64,000 bases of DNA from Halonotius pteroides (GCF_003605635.1 NZ_QMDW01000001.1:1-64000), one strand, 5' to 3'. Shown: positions 33,986 to 43,155, counted from the first letter of the stretch. Numbers and translations: made by a program. Notes: a model not told the origin generated them from the letters alone.

Positions 33986-34010
33986 CGGCTGAAACCTTTG
34001 ATTTCAGCCG
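33986..34010. terminator. Perfect 9-bp hairpin
   Basis: CGGCTGAAA and TTTCAGCCG pair perfectly around a seven-base loop. It lies between the CRISPR fossil and the 3' end of the minus-strand membrane protein gene. It could terminate that transcript or be a leftover regulatory stem; no clear T-tract follows. Confidence 0.45.
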
Positions 34011-34099
34011 ACTCATCGACGCGGACGTGCTCTGGGTCATACACTCTATATCATTTTGTCATGGTAAGTTACAATAATTCTCTCCAGGAGTTGATCTGT

Positions 34100-35530
34100 T
34101 TACTTGGGATATGACTCCGCCCAAATTTTGTGTAGAAGAGGGATAGCGAACGGTAATCCGAAGGCAGTATACACAACCACTTCTCCTATGCTTATCGACG
34201 GTGCCACAATAAGAACACCCACTGTGACGAGTATGCCGCCGATACAACTTCCAAACAAGACTATCGGCCACCGTTTGAGTGGGTCAAATCCTGTCGATGC
34301 AATAGGGAACTCAAATGATTCGGTGACTGTCTTAGGGTCACTCACAGGCCCAATCGTCCGTTCCGCTGCGTTTTCACCAGCCCCTACCGTGGCTACAATA
34401 GTTCGCGTGCCGAGCAACCGATCAGGAAGCCGATCCGTAACGAGTTCAACTCCACGAAGTACGTCAGTAGAGGTCTCCCATTGAGCCTCCTCGACAAGTC
34501 GGTCGTACGCAATGAGACGATCTCCACACCGATGATACTCCAACAAGCCATACCTCAGATAGAATATCAGGACTTCAGCGAGCAGAAACCCAATATACGA
34601 TCCAAATACCGCGAGCGTGATGCCGACAGCCATTACTGAGGAGAGGTCACTGCCCACAAATCCGAGTAACACAATCCAGAGGATGATAAACGGCAGCGCA
34701 ACAAACGGCGCGAGATTCACGATAACGTTCAAAGCCCCGGTGAAGAGAACGCCACGGCTGTCAGTTGACACCCGTACGTCAGGCTCCTCGTTGGGCAGAA
34801 CCACGTCAGTTGATTCAGTGTCCTGAGAGACTGGCCCTGAGAGCCATGCCGTGAGGCGGCTCCCAGTTTCTGTCGAGGCCTGATAGCCAGACCACTCAAC
34901 GACTATCTTCCCACCGATCAGAATCACGACTGCAAACTCCGTCCCAGCGGCTGAAGTAAACACAGTTACAAACAGCAACAAAATGATAAATGCCATCTCT
35001 CTGGCGGGAGCTTCAACCACTGAGTACGGCGAGACCGTTTTGTACTCCCCTCGAAAGTAAGTGCGCCACATGTCGATCAGTCGGGCGACGACAAGAACCG
35101 CCAAGCCCCCGATGACTTCACGCTCGGAGATCACTCCCGTGATATCGACAATTTTGGACAGAAGGAGACCGAATGCAAGCGAGGACTGCACCCCAAAGCC
35201 CACCACTGCGGTAATAAATGGGATATTCCGCGGATATACTGGCGGCAACAGTTCCAGGATCTTGGTGCTGCCACGCTTTGCTTCTAGATCGCTTGAGATG
35301 CTGATTAGTGTATTGTCCGCATCACCACGAGTTTGCGGTGCTCGTTGTGCAAACAGGGCTTTTGCAGCCGCGAAGAGAATTGAAAAGAACAACTCTAAGA
35401 CGTATAGCACGATGAGTGTCTCTGAGTCCCACCCAAACATCAGAACCCCAATAATGGGGAATAAATTTGCAAGGAGTGTTGGAACGAACCCAACTGCATA
35501 TGGTTTGGAACCATCGGCTATCGAGGGCAT
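34100..35530 (-). CDS. DUF6498-type multi-pass membrane protein
   Basis: About 476 residues. It has at least seven hydrophobic segments (e.g. FVPTLLANLFPIIGVLMFGW and VLYVLELFFSILFAAAKALF, the latter typical of DUF6498). A soluble region of ~100 residues (YHRCGDRLIAYDRLVEEAQW...) sits before two last helices. The function is unknown. I chose the ATG at 35530 since codons upstream come from an AT-rich promoter-like stretch. Confidence 0.75.
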   Translation of the reverse strand: MPSIADGSKPYAVGFVPTLLANLFPIIGVLMFGWDSETLIVLYVLELFFSILFAAAKALFAQRAPQTRGDADNTLISISSDLEAKRGSTKILELLPPVYPRNIPFITAVVGFGVQSSLAFGLLLSKIVDITGVISEREVIGGLAVLVVARLIDMWRTYFRGEYKTVSPYSVVEAPAREMAFIILLLFVTVFTSAAGTEFAVVILIGGKIVVEWSGYQASTETGSRLTAWLSGPVSQDTESTDVVLPNEEPDVRVSTDSRGVLFTGALNVIVNLAPFVALPFIILWIVLLGFVGSDLSSVMAVGITLAVFGSYIGFLLAEVLIFYLRYGLLEYHRCGDRLIAYDRLVEEAQWETSTDVLRGVELVTDRLPDRLLGTRTIVATVGAGENAAERTIGPVSDPKTVTESFEFPIASTGFDPLKRWPIVLFGSCIGGILVTVGVLIVAPSISIGEVVVYTAFGLPFAIPLLHKIWAESYPK

Positions 35531-35911
35531 ACTGATACACCATATTGTGGGCAACAAAATATTTCGAACATCGTCAACACCACCACTTATTGAACTTTGT
35601 ATTTTCTTATACTTCTCAAAGTTGAAACACGAAAACAAGGGATTCCTTATTTACTACCGGACGCCCGGTGCCGGTGGTTTGTAGTTTCTAAAGTTGATCG
35701 GATACTGGATGCCCTCAATAACCGATTGTGGACAGCTCTGTGAGATGAGCACGGCCTCTCTATCGAAGCAACCCCCTGTGTACCGAGTGAAAACACACCA
35801 GCCTGCAAGTGTATTTATGCTCCGGACATAGTGGGGGTCTCCGCCAGATCGAAATCAGACACACCACATTTCCGCTGTAATCCAATACTCAACAGACTCG
35901 GTGATAGAAAG
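35531..35911. other. Intergenic, no gene seen
   Basis: AT-rich upstream region of the DUF6498 gene, followed by mixed sequence with the short GC-rich palindromic stretch CGGACGCCCGGTGCCGG near 35660. No coding frame with protein-like content was found on either strand. Confidence 0.5.
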
Positions 35912-36369
35912 TCACGTATCACCGCTCGTATCAGTCACTTCGAGCTGTTCGTCGGCCGCTGACTCTGTGTCCTCCTCGCTCGGCTCTTCTCCTGACGATG
36001 CTCCCCCATCTTCTTTGTCGCTGGCGGCGTCGTCAGCCGTACTCTCAGCTGGCTCTTCCGGTTCCTCGTCACGGGAGTCAGTGACTGACGCCGACTCCAC
36101 ATCGGTCGAATACCCAGCGAGGGCCTCACGTAACTCTTCACTGGCCGAAGCAATCGCTCCAAATGTGGCAACCGTCTCCTCCAGTTCACTGATCGTTGCT
36201 TCTGTCTCGGTAACATACTCCAATTCGAAAGCATCCGCACGCTGGCCAAGTAGGAACGTCTTCTTCACGTCTGCAACGGCCGCCTCAGCCGCATCAATGT
36301 CCACCGCCTCTCAACTGACTCCAAAGCAACAACGGCTGTCTCGGGATCATGTTCACCCGCTACGGCCAC
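35912..36369 (-). CDS. Acidic helical protein, apparent N-terminal frameshift
   Basis: The main frame (35912-36304) encodes DIDAAEAAVADVKKTFLLGQ, a helical core, then a ~60-residue Glu/Asp/Ser tail. Upstream, in a different frame starting at a GTG near 36369, HDPETAVVALESVER reads like the missing first helix. The two join with a one-base change at about 36306. It lies divergent from the rnz-like gene. The function is unknown; it may be a frameshift mutation or a late GTG start at 36304. Confidence 0.5.
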
Positions 36370-36443
36370 GCCCCCGGAGCAGCCCCAAAGCCGCAACGTC
36401 CCCGATGCGTAGCGTTTAGTCTCTCAGTGTTCAGGTAACACGT

Positions 36444-37346
36444 ATGCGAGTCACTGCCGTTGGAACAAGCGGCGGCCTTCCCACCGCCACCTACGGAACC
36501 AGCTGCGTATACATGGAGCTGTTCGGCGACCGGATTCTCCTTGACTGCGGTGAGGGGACACAGCAACGCCTGATGCGGTACGACTCGTCGCCAAACGTCG
36601 ATGCGATCCTCGTCAGCCACTTTTATGCGGATCACACGCTCGGCATCCCCGGTGTCGTTCAGGCCCTCGAAATGAACGACCGCAAGCGGCCCCTGCGTCT
36701 CTGCGTTCCCGACGGACGGATCCAACGGGCGAACGACCTCGTCGAGGGTGCCTACGGACATCCAACGTACCCGCTCAAAATATGCGGCTACGGCGGCGAC
36801 GAACCGGCGATGTCCACCGACAACTACCGTATCCAGCCGTTCGAAACGGAATATACGGAACACTCCCACGGGTTCGTCGTCGAAGAGACGCCGAAGCGGG
36901 AGTTCCTCGTCGGGAGGGCACAGGATCTCGGCGTCGACCCGGGACCAAAGTACGGGAAACTGCAGAACGGCCACTCCGTCGAGACCGACGACGGGCGGAC
37001 GGTGACACCCAACGACGTGTTATCGGAACCAAAGCCTGGACGGAAAGTGGTGTACACGGGCGATACGAGGCCGATCCCCGGGGTCGTCGACGCGGCGTCC
37101 GACGCCTCGTTGCTCGTCTACAGCGCGATGTTCTCGGACAGCAACGCCGAACGGGCCCGATCGACCGGCCATTCGACGGCAGCGGAGGCCGGACAGGTCG
37201 CCTCGGAATCCGACAGTGACCGGCTCTGGCTGACGCACATCTCCCCGAGACACGAGGGGGAGGAGCCGACGCTCGAATCGGAGGCGGAAGCGGCGTTTGA
37301 CGGAGACGTCGTCGCCGTTCGGGACGGCGAGTCCACGGAGCTGTGA
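36444..37346 (+). CDS. Ribonuclease Z-like MBL protein with altered active site
   Basis: A 300-residue metallo-beta-lactamase protein closest to tRNase Z: VGTSGGLPT, LLDCGEGTQQRLMRYD, VVYTGDTRP, STGHSTAAEAG and LTHISPRH are all present. The zinc motif is SHFYADHTLGIPG, where HxHGDH is expected: position 61 is Tyr instead of His, and 62 is Ala instead of Gly. FETEY (Tyr137) stands where FxTDH carries a zinc His. LLVYSAMF (Tyr226/Ser227) replaces the LVHxATF catalytic motif. Asp207 of YTGD and His265 remain. The frame is intact, so this may be a non-nucleolytic paralogue. Confidence 0.82.
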   Translation: MRVTAVGTSGGLPTATYGTSCVYMELFGDRILLDCGEGTQQRLMRYDSSPNVDAILVSHFYADHTLGIPGVVQALEMNDRKRPLRLCVPDGRIQRANDLVEGAYGHPTYPLKICGYGGDEPAMSTDNYRIQPFETEYTEHSHGFVVEETPKREFLVGRAQDLGVDPGPKYGKLQNGHSVETDDGRTVTPNDVLSEPKPGRKVVYTGDTRPIPGVVDAASDASLLVYSAMFSDSNAERARSTGHSTAAEAGQVASESDSDRLWLTHISPRHEGEEPTLESEAEAAFDGDVVAVRDGESTEL

Positions 37347-37481
37347 CGCGGCGTGGGGTCGGGTGATCGCTTGGCCGGCGGTGCGGGGCGGAACCGACGG
37401 AGCGCAACCGTCCTCATGGCCCCGTGCAAGGTGCTTTCCCGCGGCCACCGTAGGGTATTTTGATCGATTTCTTCCTACGAT

Positions 37482-37787
37482 ATGGATCTGGTGTTGGAGA
37501 CGTGGCAGCTTCGCGAGCGGCTCCTGCCGCGCGTCCCCCCGGACGACTGGGCGACAGTCGACGGCCTCCGCGCCGCGGTCTGTCTCAAGATCCTTCGCGT
37601 CGTCGACGGTACCGAGTCGATCAAGCCACTCGAAAGATCGCCGGCTGACCACGGGCGGTTCAAGACAACGGTCGCCGTCGAATCAATCGACAACGAACAC
37701 GTCCGCGTTGCGACGGCTGCCAGGGACGCTTCCGGGGGCGACGCGAGAGACGGACGGAACAGGGATTTCGACGAGACGACCGAATAG
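37482..37787 (+). CDS. Conserved-type hypothetical protein in the rnz/hflX locus
   Basis: A 101-residue protein starting MDLVLETWQLRERLLPRVPP, with a helical first half and TVAVESIDNEHVRVATAAR strands, ending in a charged tail. It sits 135 bases after the rnz-like gene. Similar short genes accompany rnz and hflX in haloarchaea as I recall. The function is unknown. Confidence 0.6.
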   Translation: MDLVLETWQLRERLLPRVPPDDWATVDGLRAAVCLKILRVVDGTESIKPLERSPADHGRFKTTVAVESIDNEHVRVATAARDASGGDARDGRNRDFDETTE

Positions 37788-37837
37788 TTCGATCTCGACG
37801 AAGCTATAAATCGGTTGTAACCCACCTCTTGACCGTA

Positions 37838-38119
37838 TCAGCTGTCGGTCAACCCGACTCGGAGCCGACGGAACCCGTCGGCGGCACCGTGCTCCCGGAG
37901 ACCGTACGCGGCGTCAGCGAGTTCGTCGCGGATCGACTCGTATTCCGCATCCGGTCGGTGGATCCCAACGAAAACTTTCAGTCCACCGACCGGCGAGACA
38001 CGGTAGTGAGCGACTCCGTGTGCCTCCAACACCGCGAGGGCTTCCCCGAGTACCGCCTCGTCGATCCGGTCGCGACACGACGTTGGGATCGCGACCTCGA
38101 AGATCGTCTCTGTCTCGAC
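37838..38119 (-). CDS. Small alpha/beta hypothetical protein
   Basis: About 93 residues from a GTG start: ETIFEVAIPTSCRDRIDEAV, VLEAHGVAHYRVSP, and KVFVGIHRPDAEYESIRDEL, an ACT- or ferredoxin-like strand/helix alternation. Earlier GTGs at 38161/38164 would extend it. It is downstream of the hflX-like gene in the same direction. Confidence 0.55.
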   Translation of the reverse strand, partial: VETETIFEVAIPTSCRDRIDEAVLGEALAVLEAHGVAHYRVSPVGGLKVFVGIHRPDAEYESIRDELADAAYGLREHGAADGFRRLRVGLTDS

Positions 38120-38210
38120 GCCCGCCGGATACCCGCCGGCCGGCCCATCGGTACCCCTCACGACCCCGTGCCCCCATCGTCGACACTCGCCGACCCGTTC
38201 ACACACGCGA

Positions 38211-39344
38211 TCACGGCGTATCGTCCCTCGCTGTGTCGACTTCTTTCGGCCCCCACCTCGGGTCGGCCGGCCCGGTTCCGCCACCGATGTCGTCGACTCG
38301 GCGAGTCAGAGTGTCGGCGGCAGCGGCCGACACCTCAACGCGCACCACGACATCGTCGTCGTATGCGACCTCCCGGACAAGCGCGTCGTCGTGGAGTTCG
38401 GCGACGAGGGCGTGTGTGGCGTCGCCGTACGGCAAGCGCAGGCGATATGCTACCGTATCGAGCGTCCCGAGCACCGTATCTCGGATCTCGTCGATGTCGG
38501 AACACTGCCTGCAGGCGGCGTCGGTTTGGTCGGACAGCGATTCGACGAGCGAGCCGGTTCCTGCTCCAACTCCAACAACGAGGTCGGCCCGCTCTATCGC
38601 TTCGAGGGTTCCGGCGGCGACGGCCTCAACGTACGCTGGCACCGCTCCGTCGCCGGGGATCCCCGGTGTCTCGGTCACCGCAACAGTGTGGGGGCCGATG
38701 TCAGCTGTCGCCGTCTTCGCCCGTGCGGGACGACCGGCGGGTGTCGGCGCATCAGTGCCAGTAAGCGCCGTCCAGCAGTCGGTCGTGGCCGTTCCCGGCC
38801 GCCCGACGAACACGACGTGACCATCGACGTTCCTGTAGCCGTTTGCCACCCGTTCGCCGGCGGCCTGACGGAACCGCTCAAACTGGGCCCGGAGCTCGTC
38901 TCGGCGCCGTTCGAGGTCGGCCCGACGGCCACTTGATCCGCCCGGGCTGCTCGCCGCAGCGTCCCGATCCACCCGCGCCGCGGCAAGCCGCTCAATGCGG
39001 CACTGCCTGAGTTCGAACCGTACGTCTGCGACCCGGTTCGCCCCGCGCAGCCGCTCCCAGACGGCACCCTTCCGGTCTCGAACCGTCGCGGCCGGGAGCC
39101 GCGCCCGCAGATCGAGCATCTGCCCCGGGTGGAGGTCGCCGTCGACGACAATATAGGCGTCCTCCGTCCTCTCGACAACGTCGACAACCTGACCAAGGGT
39201 CGCCGGTGGAAGGTCGTATTTTTTATGCTCCGGCCGGTTCGTGACGACCCGTTTGACGTTCTCGTATCCGCGCGCTGCTACCAGCGCCGGCAGCCCCCGC
39301 GTGATCGCTCCAGTTCGGCTCGCGATCAGTGCTTCCCCATCCAT
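38211..39344 (-). CDS. HflX-like protein lacking a functional GTPase P-loop
   Basis: A 377-residue protein with the HflX layout: an N-terminal subdomain (DLHPGQMLDLRARLP matches the TPGQ motif), a coiled coil (ADLERRRDELRAQFERFRQA), then a GTPase-like domain. The G1 loop reads VVFVGRPGTATTDCW (residues ~178-191) in place of GYTNAGKST, so the P-loop lysine is absent. G3 is VTETPGIPGD, and no NKxD motif is seen. GTP binding as in HflX is unlikely. The frame is complete. Confidence 0.75.
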   Translation of the reverse strand: MDGEALIASRTGAITRGLPALVAARGYENVKRVVTNRPEHKKYDLPPATLGQVVDVVERTEDAYIVVDGDLHPGQMLDLRARLPAATVRDRKGAVWERLRGANRVADVRFELRQCRIERLAAARVDRDAAASSPGGSSGRRADLERRRDELRAQFERFRQAAGERVANGYRNVDGHVVFVGRPGTATTDCWTALTGTDAPTPAGRPARAKTATADIGPHTVAVTETPGIPGDGAVPAYVEAVAAGTLEAIERADLVVGVGAGTGSLVESLSDQTDAACRQCSDIDEIRDTVLGTLDTVAYRLRLPYGDATHALVAELHDDALVREVAYDDDVVVRVEVSAAAADTLTRRVDDIGGGTGPADPRWGPKEVDTARDDTP

Positions 39345-39676
39345 CGCCTACCGTTTTCACGCGGCGAGCGAACTTGATCGTGACGGCAACACGGGGCTAC
39401 GCACTATTCATCGCGGTGCCGTTTCGATATCGACGCGATCGCCCGCGTTACTTTTAGAAGGAAATTTGCCATCGCCGTTAAGTAGGTGTGGAACCGAGAA
39501 AACCTCTGAAACATAGTCACAACTTCCGAGCAAACAGAACTCGGTTACTTTGTCGAATCTTGAGTTAAGCCGTTCTCGGGAGCCCTACGGCTGGTCATAC
39601 AAAGACCCAGCTAGTCAGGGGCTTGGCTCCAAGACAATTCACTTCCATCACGGCTAAATAGTGTGAGATATACCTG

Positions 39677-39990
39677 ATGAAACCAGACAGCATCAAGGTA
39701 AGCGAAACTGCAGCCAAGAAACACTCGCGGTATCTGACCACAGCACAGCTCAAAGCGGTTCTACGCGAGCAGACGGGGTATATCTGTACCAAGTCATCCC
39801 AAATCACGATGACCTCTATTCGGATAACAAGTTCATCCTGCGAGGAGAGTTTTATGACGTTCAATTGGATATTGTGTTCGTCGTAGAACAACACAGTGAC
39901 CTTGTCGTTGTCACACAGATGTCACAACACAGCGATAGCTTACGCGGTCGATTTTATCAATATGTTGGTCGCGTCGCAAAGTCCTCTAGA
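39677..39990 (+). pseudogene. Small toxin-like or unknown gene, frameshifted and cut by an IS
   Basis: Begins MKPDSIKVSETAAKKHSRYL; after about codon 32 a one-base shift is needed to continue DGVYLYQVIPNHDDLYSDNK and DLVVVTQMSQHSDSLRGRFY. The joined product of about 105 residues resembles small haloarchaeal DUF4258-like/RelE-fold proteins, which are often toxins. Its end near VGRVAKSS runs straight into the ISH6-like element. Confidence 0.45.
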
Positions 39991-41125
39991 GTTTGCCTCT
40001 GGTGCTCTCAGTTGAGAGGTCACAGCTCATTGCTGTTTTGATTGATCGCTGGAGCAGGTCGTCAAGAAACAACTGGTAGTGAGATAGATCAGCGTACTTC
40101 ACTAGCCGAAGCCGGAGCAACGCCTCCAGCCCCTCTGTTGTCCAGCGCATCCACTGGTTCTTACACCGGTTGCTGACTTCCTTCATCAGCCGTTCGACGG
40201 GGTTCGAGGCCCACGGCATCTCGAACCCCTCGATAGCTGCCTCAGCAAATGTCACGATTGACGGCAGCTACGCATAGAGATACCCCGCTGCCGTCTCTGC
40301 TCCGTACTGATCCAACTGCCACGCTGTCTTCTCGATACGGTCGGTCGTTTGCGCGATCCGCTCGCGGATCGCCGCGAACTCCTCGTTCGGACGGTGCTTA
40401 GCGACCGAGTTCTCCAGATGGAACACCTCACCGATTACTTCTGAGACGATCTCGTTACGCTGATTTATTGGAAAGACACCGTCATCCCAGAGATAGTAGT
40501 CCAGTGTTCGACCAACGTGGACAAGGTCAAGTTGGTGATCGTGAGATTCGTCGGTAAAGGCCGTGACAATGCCTCTATCCCCGTCACTGACGACCGTCGC
40601 GTCGTCAGTGACTGCACCCATGTCATCGAGTTCGGCAGCTGTCTTGTTCCAATCACCATTCACCGAGAGATCCAGCAGAGAGCGTGACTTGTCTGCGGTA
40701 TCTTCGCCAAGCGTTGCTTGAATTGAGTGGTACGACCGGTCGTCGTCTTGGCTGTAGCACTTTGTGCCGTCAGGAATGACAGCGTCAGCCTCTGTATCAG
40801 CGACACAGTCTGGAGGAAACTGCTTGAGCTTACCGCCGTATTCTCTGACACGGCGGTTGATGATGGTTGGCGACGGCATCCGTTCGAAGATGCCGTCGTC
40901 GTGATCAGCAGTATCACGGTAGCTGAGCGAGGTGGCGAGATCGACACTAGTGGCTGCGATGTCCTGCTGATAGCGGTTCTGCCCGTCGAAGCTGAGAACA
41001 TCTTCGACGGGCCGGAAGTAACTGGATTCATCGTGGTTAGCAGCAGTATCCTCGACGTAGTGGAGGCTGAACTCGTGATCACCAGCGGTTGTGACAGCTG
41101 TGTGAGGATCGGTGCCACCGTCTGA
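39986..41125 (-). mobile_element. ISH6-like transposase, inactivated
   Basis: On the minus strand, from 41125 downward: DGGTDPHTAVTTAGDHEFSL, VEDVLSFDGQNRYQQDIAA, MPSPTIINRRVREYGGKLKQ, VTDDATVVSDGDRGIV, then a TAG at 40268 where REW-LPSIVTFAE is expected, and EMPWASNPVERLMKEVSNRC to the end at 39986. One nonsense codon and a stop near 41120 that cuts off the N-terminus make it inactive. The terminal inverted repeats were not located. Confidence 0.75.
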
Positions 41126-41502
41126 TTTTGCCTACCGGTGTTGATCGAGGAGGCCGACGACGAGCAGCCCACGCGGAGGCGGCCTCAACGGCGTTGTGTT
41201 CGCGGCCCGCCGCTAACTCTTCGAGCACCCACCTCAGATAGTTCGGGTCGATCTAGCCCATTGGATCGCAATCCATACACACGCCGCCACATCGTGGCAC
41301 GACGTTCACGCCGCCGTGTCAGCGGTTGAGATGTTTGGCGAGGTAGATCTCGGTGTCGATAGCCACGCTTCGCCGAGAGGACGCCTCCACCAACCTGATG
41401 TGATCGATTGGTTTTCGCTTCGAATCGGATGCTGTTTCAAACAGCTCATTTCCGATCAGTTCTCAGAAAGGGCGGCTGCTCATCCAGAAGCGAACCGGCG
41501 CG
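41126..41502. other. Probable 5' part of the ISH6-like wreck
   Basis: GC-rich stretch upstream of the transposase remnant. The minus-strand frame has EAASAWAARRRPP-like residues but no clear domain. Short plus-strand frames are not protein-like. No intact gene was found. Confidence 0.35.
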
Positions 41503-41751
41503 TTACTCGTCGTCGCCCGCCAGCATCTGCTTTATCTCTTCGAGTTTGAAGTATGAGGCCATCGCGAGGATGGTAACAGGCCAAAATCCAACAAATTGGC
41601 CGCGCTGTTTATCGCCGCGCACGTAATAGAAGTACAGTGCCAAGGCGACTGAACCGGCCGATGCTAGTACAGCTGGAGAGAGGCCCTCCGTATCGATGCC
41701 TTCCGCAGACTCTATGCCAGACTCTTTGGTTGTATCAGACACATTTGCCAT
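41503..41751 (-). CDS. Small two-helix membrane protein
   Basis: An 82-residue protein. After a polar start (MANVSDTTKESGIESAEGID) come two hydrophobic segments (PAVLASAGSVALALYFYYV and FVGFWPVTILAMASYFKL) and a short charged tail. The chosen ATG precedes the first well-formed residues; the longer frame to 41880 is not protein-like. Function unknown. Confidence 0.6.
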   Translation of the reverse strand: MANVSDTTKESGIESAEGIDTEGLSPAVLASAGSVALALYFYYVRGDKQRGQFVGFWPVTILAMASYFKLEEIKQMLAGDDE

Positions 41752-41883
41752 TGAGCCTGTGGAGGTAAATCGCTTCTCATGACACAGGTGACGACAATGC
41801 AGGCTGTCCAGAAGTGTGGCCTCCCTGTATGGCATCCCGTTCGTAGAGATGTCTTGACAGCAGCTGTCGACGGAGATCAAGTA

Positions 41884-41994
41884 TTATTTTTCATAGTTGC
41901 GGATAGCGAGGAATACGACTACTGATACAGCAAGCATAATCAAAACAAAGGCCACGTCACTGTCGCCGCCGTCTTTGTCTGTCTTAGCGATCAT
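41884..41994 (-). CDS. 36-residue single-helix membrane microprotein
   Basis: Starts MIAKTDKDGGDSDVAFVLIM, runs through one hydrophobic helix and ends RNYEK. The acidic start and basic end suggest N-out orientation. It lies 132 bases upstream of the preceding gene on the same strand. No family known. Confidence 0.45.
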   Translation of the reverse strand: MIAKTDKDGGDSDVAFVLIMLAVSVVVFLAIRNYEK

Positions 41995-42138
41995 AACGTG
42001 GTTTTACACAAGTCTCATACACATAGGACTTCGCTTGCTGCTCATCGGCGTGATCGCTGCTTCGCTCGCCCGCCAGACGTTTGACGCCGGTCGCTCTGGA
42101 TACCCAACTGTTTCAGGGTCATAGCGTCTACTACTAGC

Positions 42139-42246
42139 ATGGAAGATATTGATCCCGATACCGCGATGGTCGCCGCCGGCGTTGTGCTCAGTTTGATCGC
42201 CATCATAGAGCTGTACCCGGCTTGGAAGAAGTCGCGGGCGGAGTAA
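42139..42246 (+). CDS. 35-residue single-helix membrane microprotein
   Basis: Starts MEDIDPDTAMVAAGVVLSLI and ends in AWKKSRAE, the acid-helix-base layout again. It stands alone on the plus strand. Between 42247 and 42458 no other frame is convincing. Confidence 0.45.
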   Translation: MEDIDPDTAMVAAGVVLSLIAIIELYPAWKKSRAE

Positions 42247-42458
42247 GGACGTTTGAGCCGGGGAGTACGGCCAACACGGGAGCTCGGCACCCTAATAGTC
42301 AGCACATGGTGTACCGTATACGCGCTCTCCAGCTTGCACTACCCATCCTGATAGAACTCCGATAAGCTTGTCTCGCTAACTTCGACGAGAACCTCTTCCG
42401 AACAGCCGCCACGAGGACGGATCTCAACGCCTACATAGCTCGGTCGCCAACCACTGAT

Positions 42459-42998
42459 ATGGCCGACTCAGCGGGGTTTGCGGATCTGCTTCGGCGGCAT
42501 GTCGACGACGACGGGCCGGCAATCCCATCTACGGATGTTGCTAACTCACTGGCGGTGGCCCTCGGTGAAATTCGAACGGCCGCAGCACCCGAAACAGCCG
42601 GCGGTGGCAGCGAACCGGCGATCAGGTGGGCGACACCTGCGATGGACACCGCCCCGATCAGCATGGTGATCACCGGCCCAGCCTACGAGGACAATCCGGT
42701 GTGGTACGCCAACGATGCCTTCGAGTCACTTACCGGCTACGCCGAGTCGGACGTGCTGGGTGAGAATCTCCGGTGTCTGCAAGGCCCTGAGACCGCCGCC
42801 GAGCCGGTCGCGACGCTACGAGAGGCGACCGAGATCTGGGCAGCCGCGATTACCGAGTTACAGAACTACCGCGTCGATGGCACGGCATTCGACAGCCGGG
42901 TTGCCATCGCGCCGATCCCCGATGAAACAGGGACGATCAGCAACTGGGTCGGGTTTCAGGAGCCGGTCGAGACGGCCATCGACACATCATCGCCGTGA
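42459..42998 (+). CDS. PAS/LOV-like single-domain protein
   Basis: A 179-residue protein. Residues ~62-170 form a PAS fold: PISMVITGPAYEDNPVWYAN, FESLTGYAESDVLGENLRCL, QGPETAAEPVATLRE, and a C-terminal VGFQEPVE. The ExLxGxNxRxLQGP context is that of LOV flavin domains, where NCRFLQ carries the photoreactive Cys. Here it is NLRCLQ: Leu104 at the normal position and Cys106 two residues later. The N-terminal 50 residues are acidic/helical. No output domain. Confidence 0.78.
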   Translation: MADSAGFADLLRRHVDDDGPAIPSTDVANSLAVALGEIRTAAAPETAGGGSEPAIRWATPAMDTAPISMVITGPAYEDNPVWYANDAFESLTGYAESDVLGENLRCLQGPETAAEPVATLREATEIWAAAITELQNYRVDGTAFDSRVAIAPIPDETGTISNWVGFQEPVETAIDTSSP

Positions 42999-43062
42999 GG
43001 CGGTTTCGTGGGCGGATATATCGGCTGATGGCAGACCTCACCACGTAATCCATCGGCAGCGT

Positions 43063-43155
43063 TCAGTCAACAAGGAACACGAGGAGTACGCCAGCGACAA
43101 TCAACAGTCCCAACAACACGACGGCATACAACATGAATCGATCACTCCCCTCCAT
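43063..43155 (-). CDS. 30-residue single-helix membrane microprotein
   Basis: MEGSDRFMLYAVVLLGLLIV followed by a few more hydrophobic residues and a final Asp. It is almost entirely one membrane helix, and lies between the PAS protein and the dehydrogenase genes. Coding status rests on the clean start, helix and stop only. Confidence 0.4.
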   Translation of the reverse strand: MEGSDRFMLYAVVLLGLLIVAGVLLVFLVD

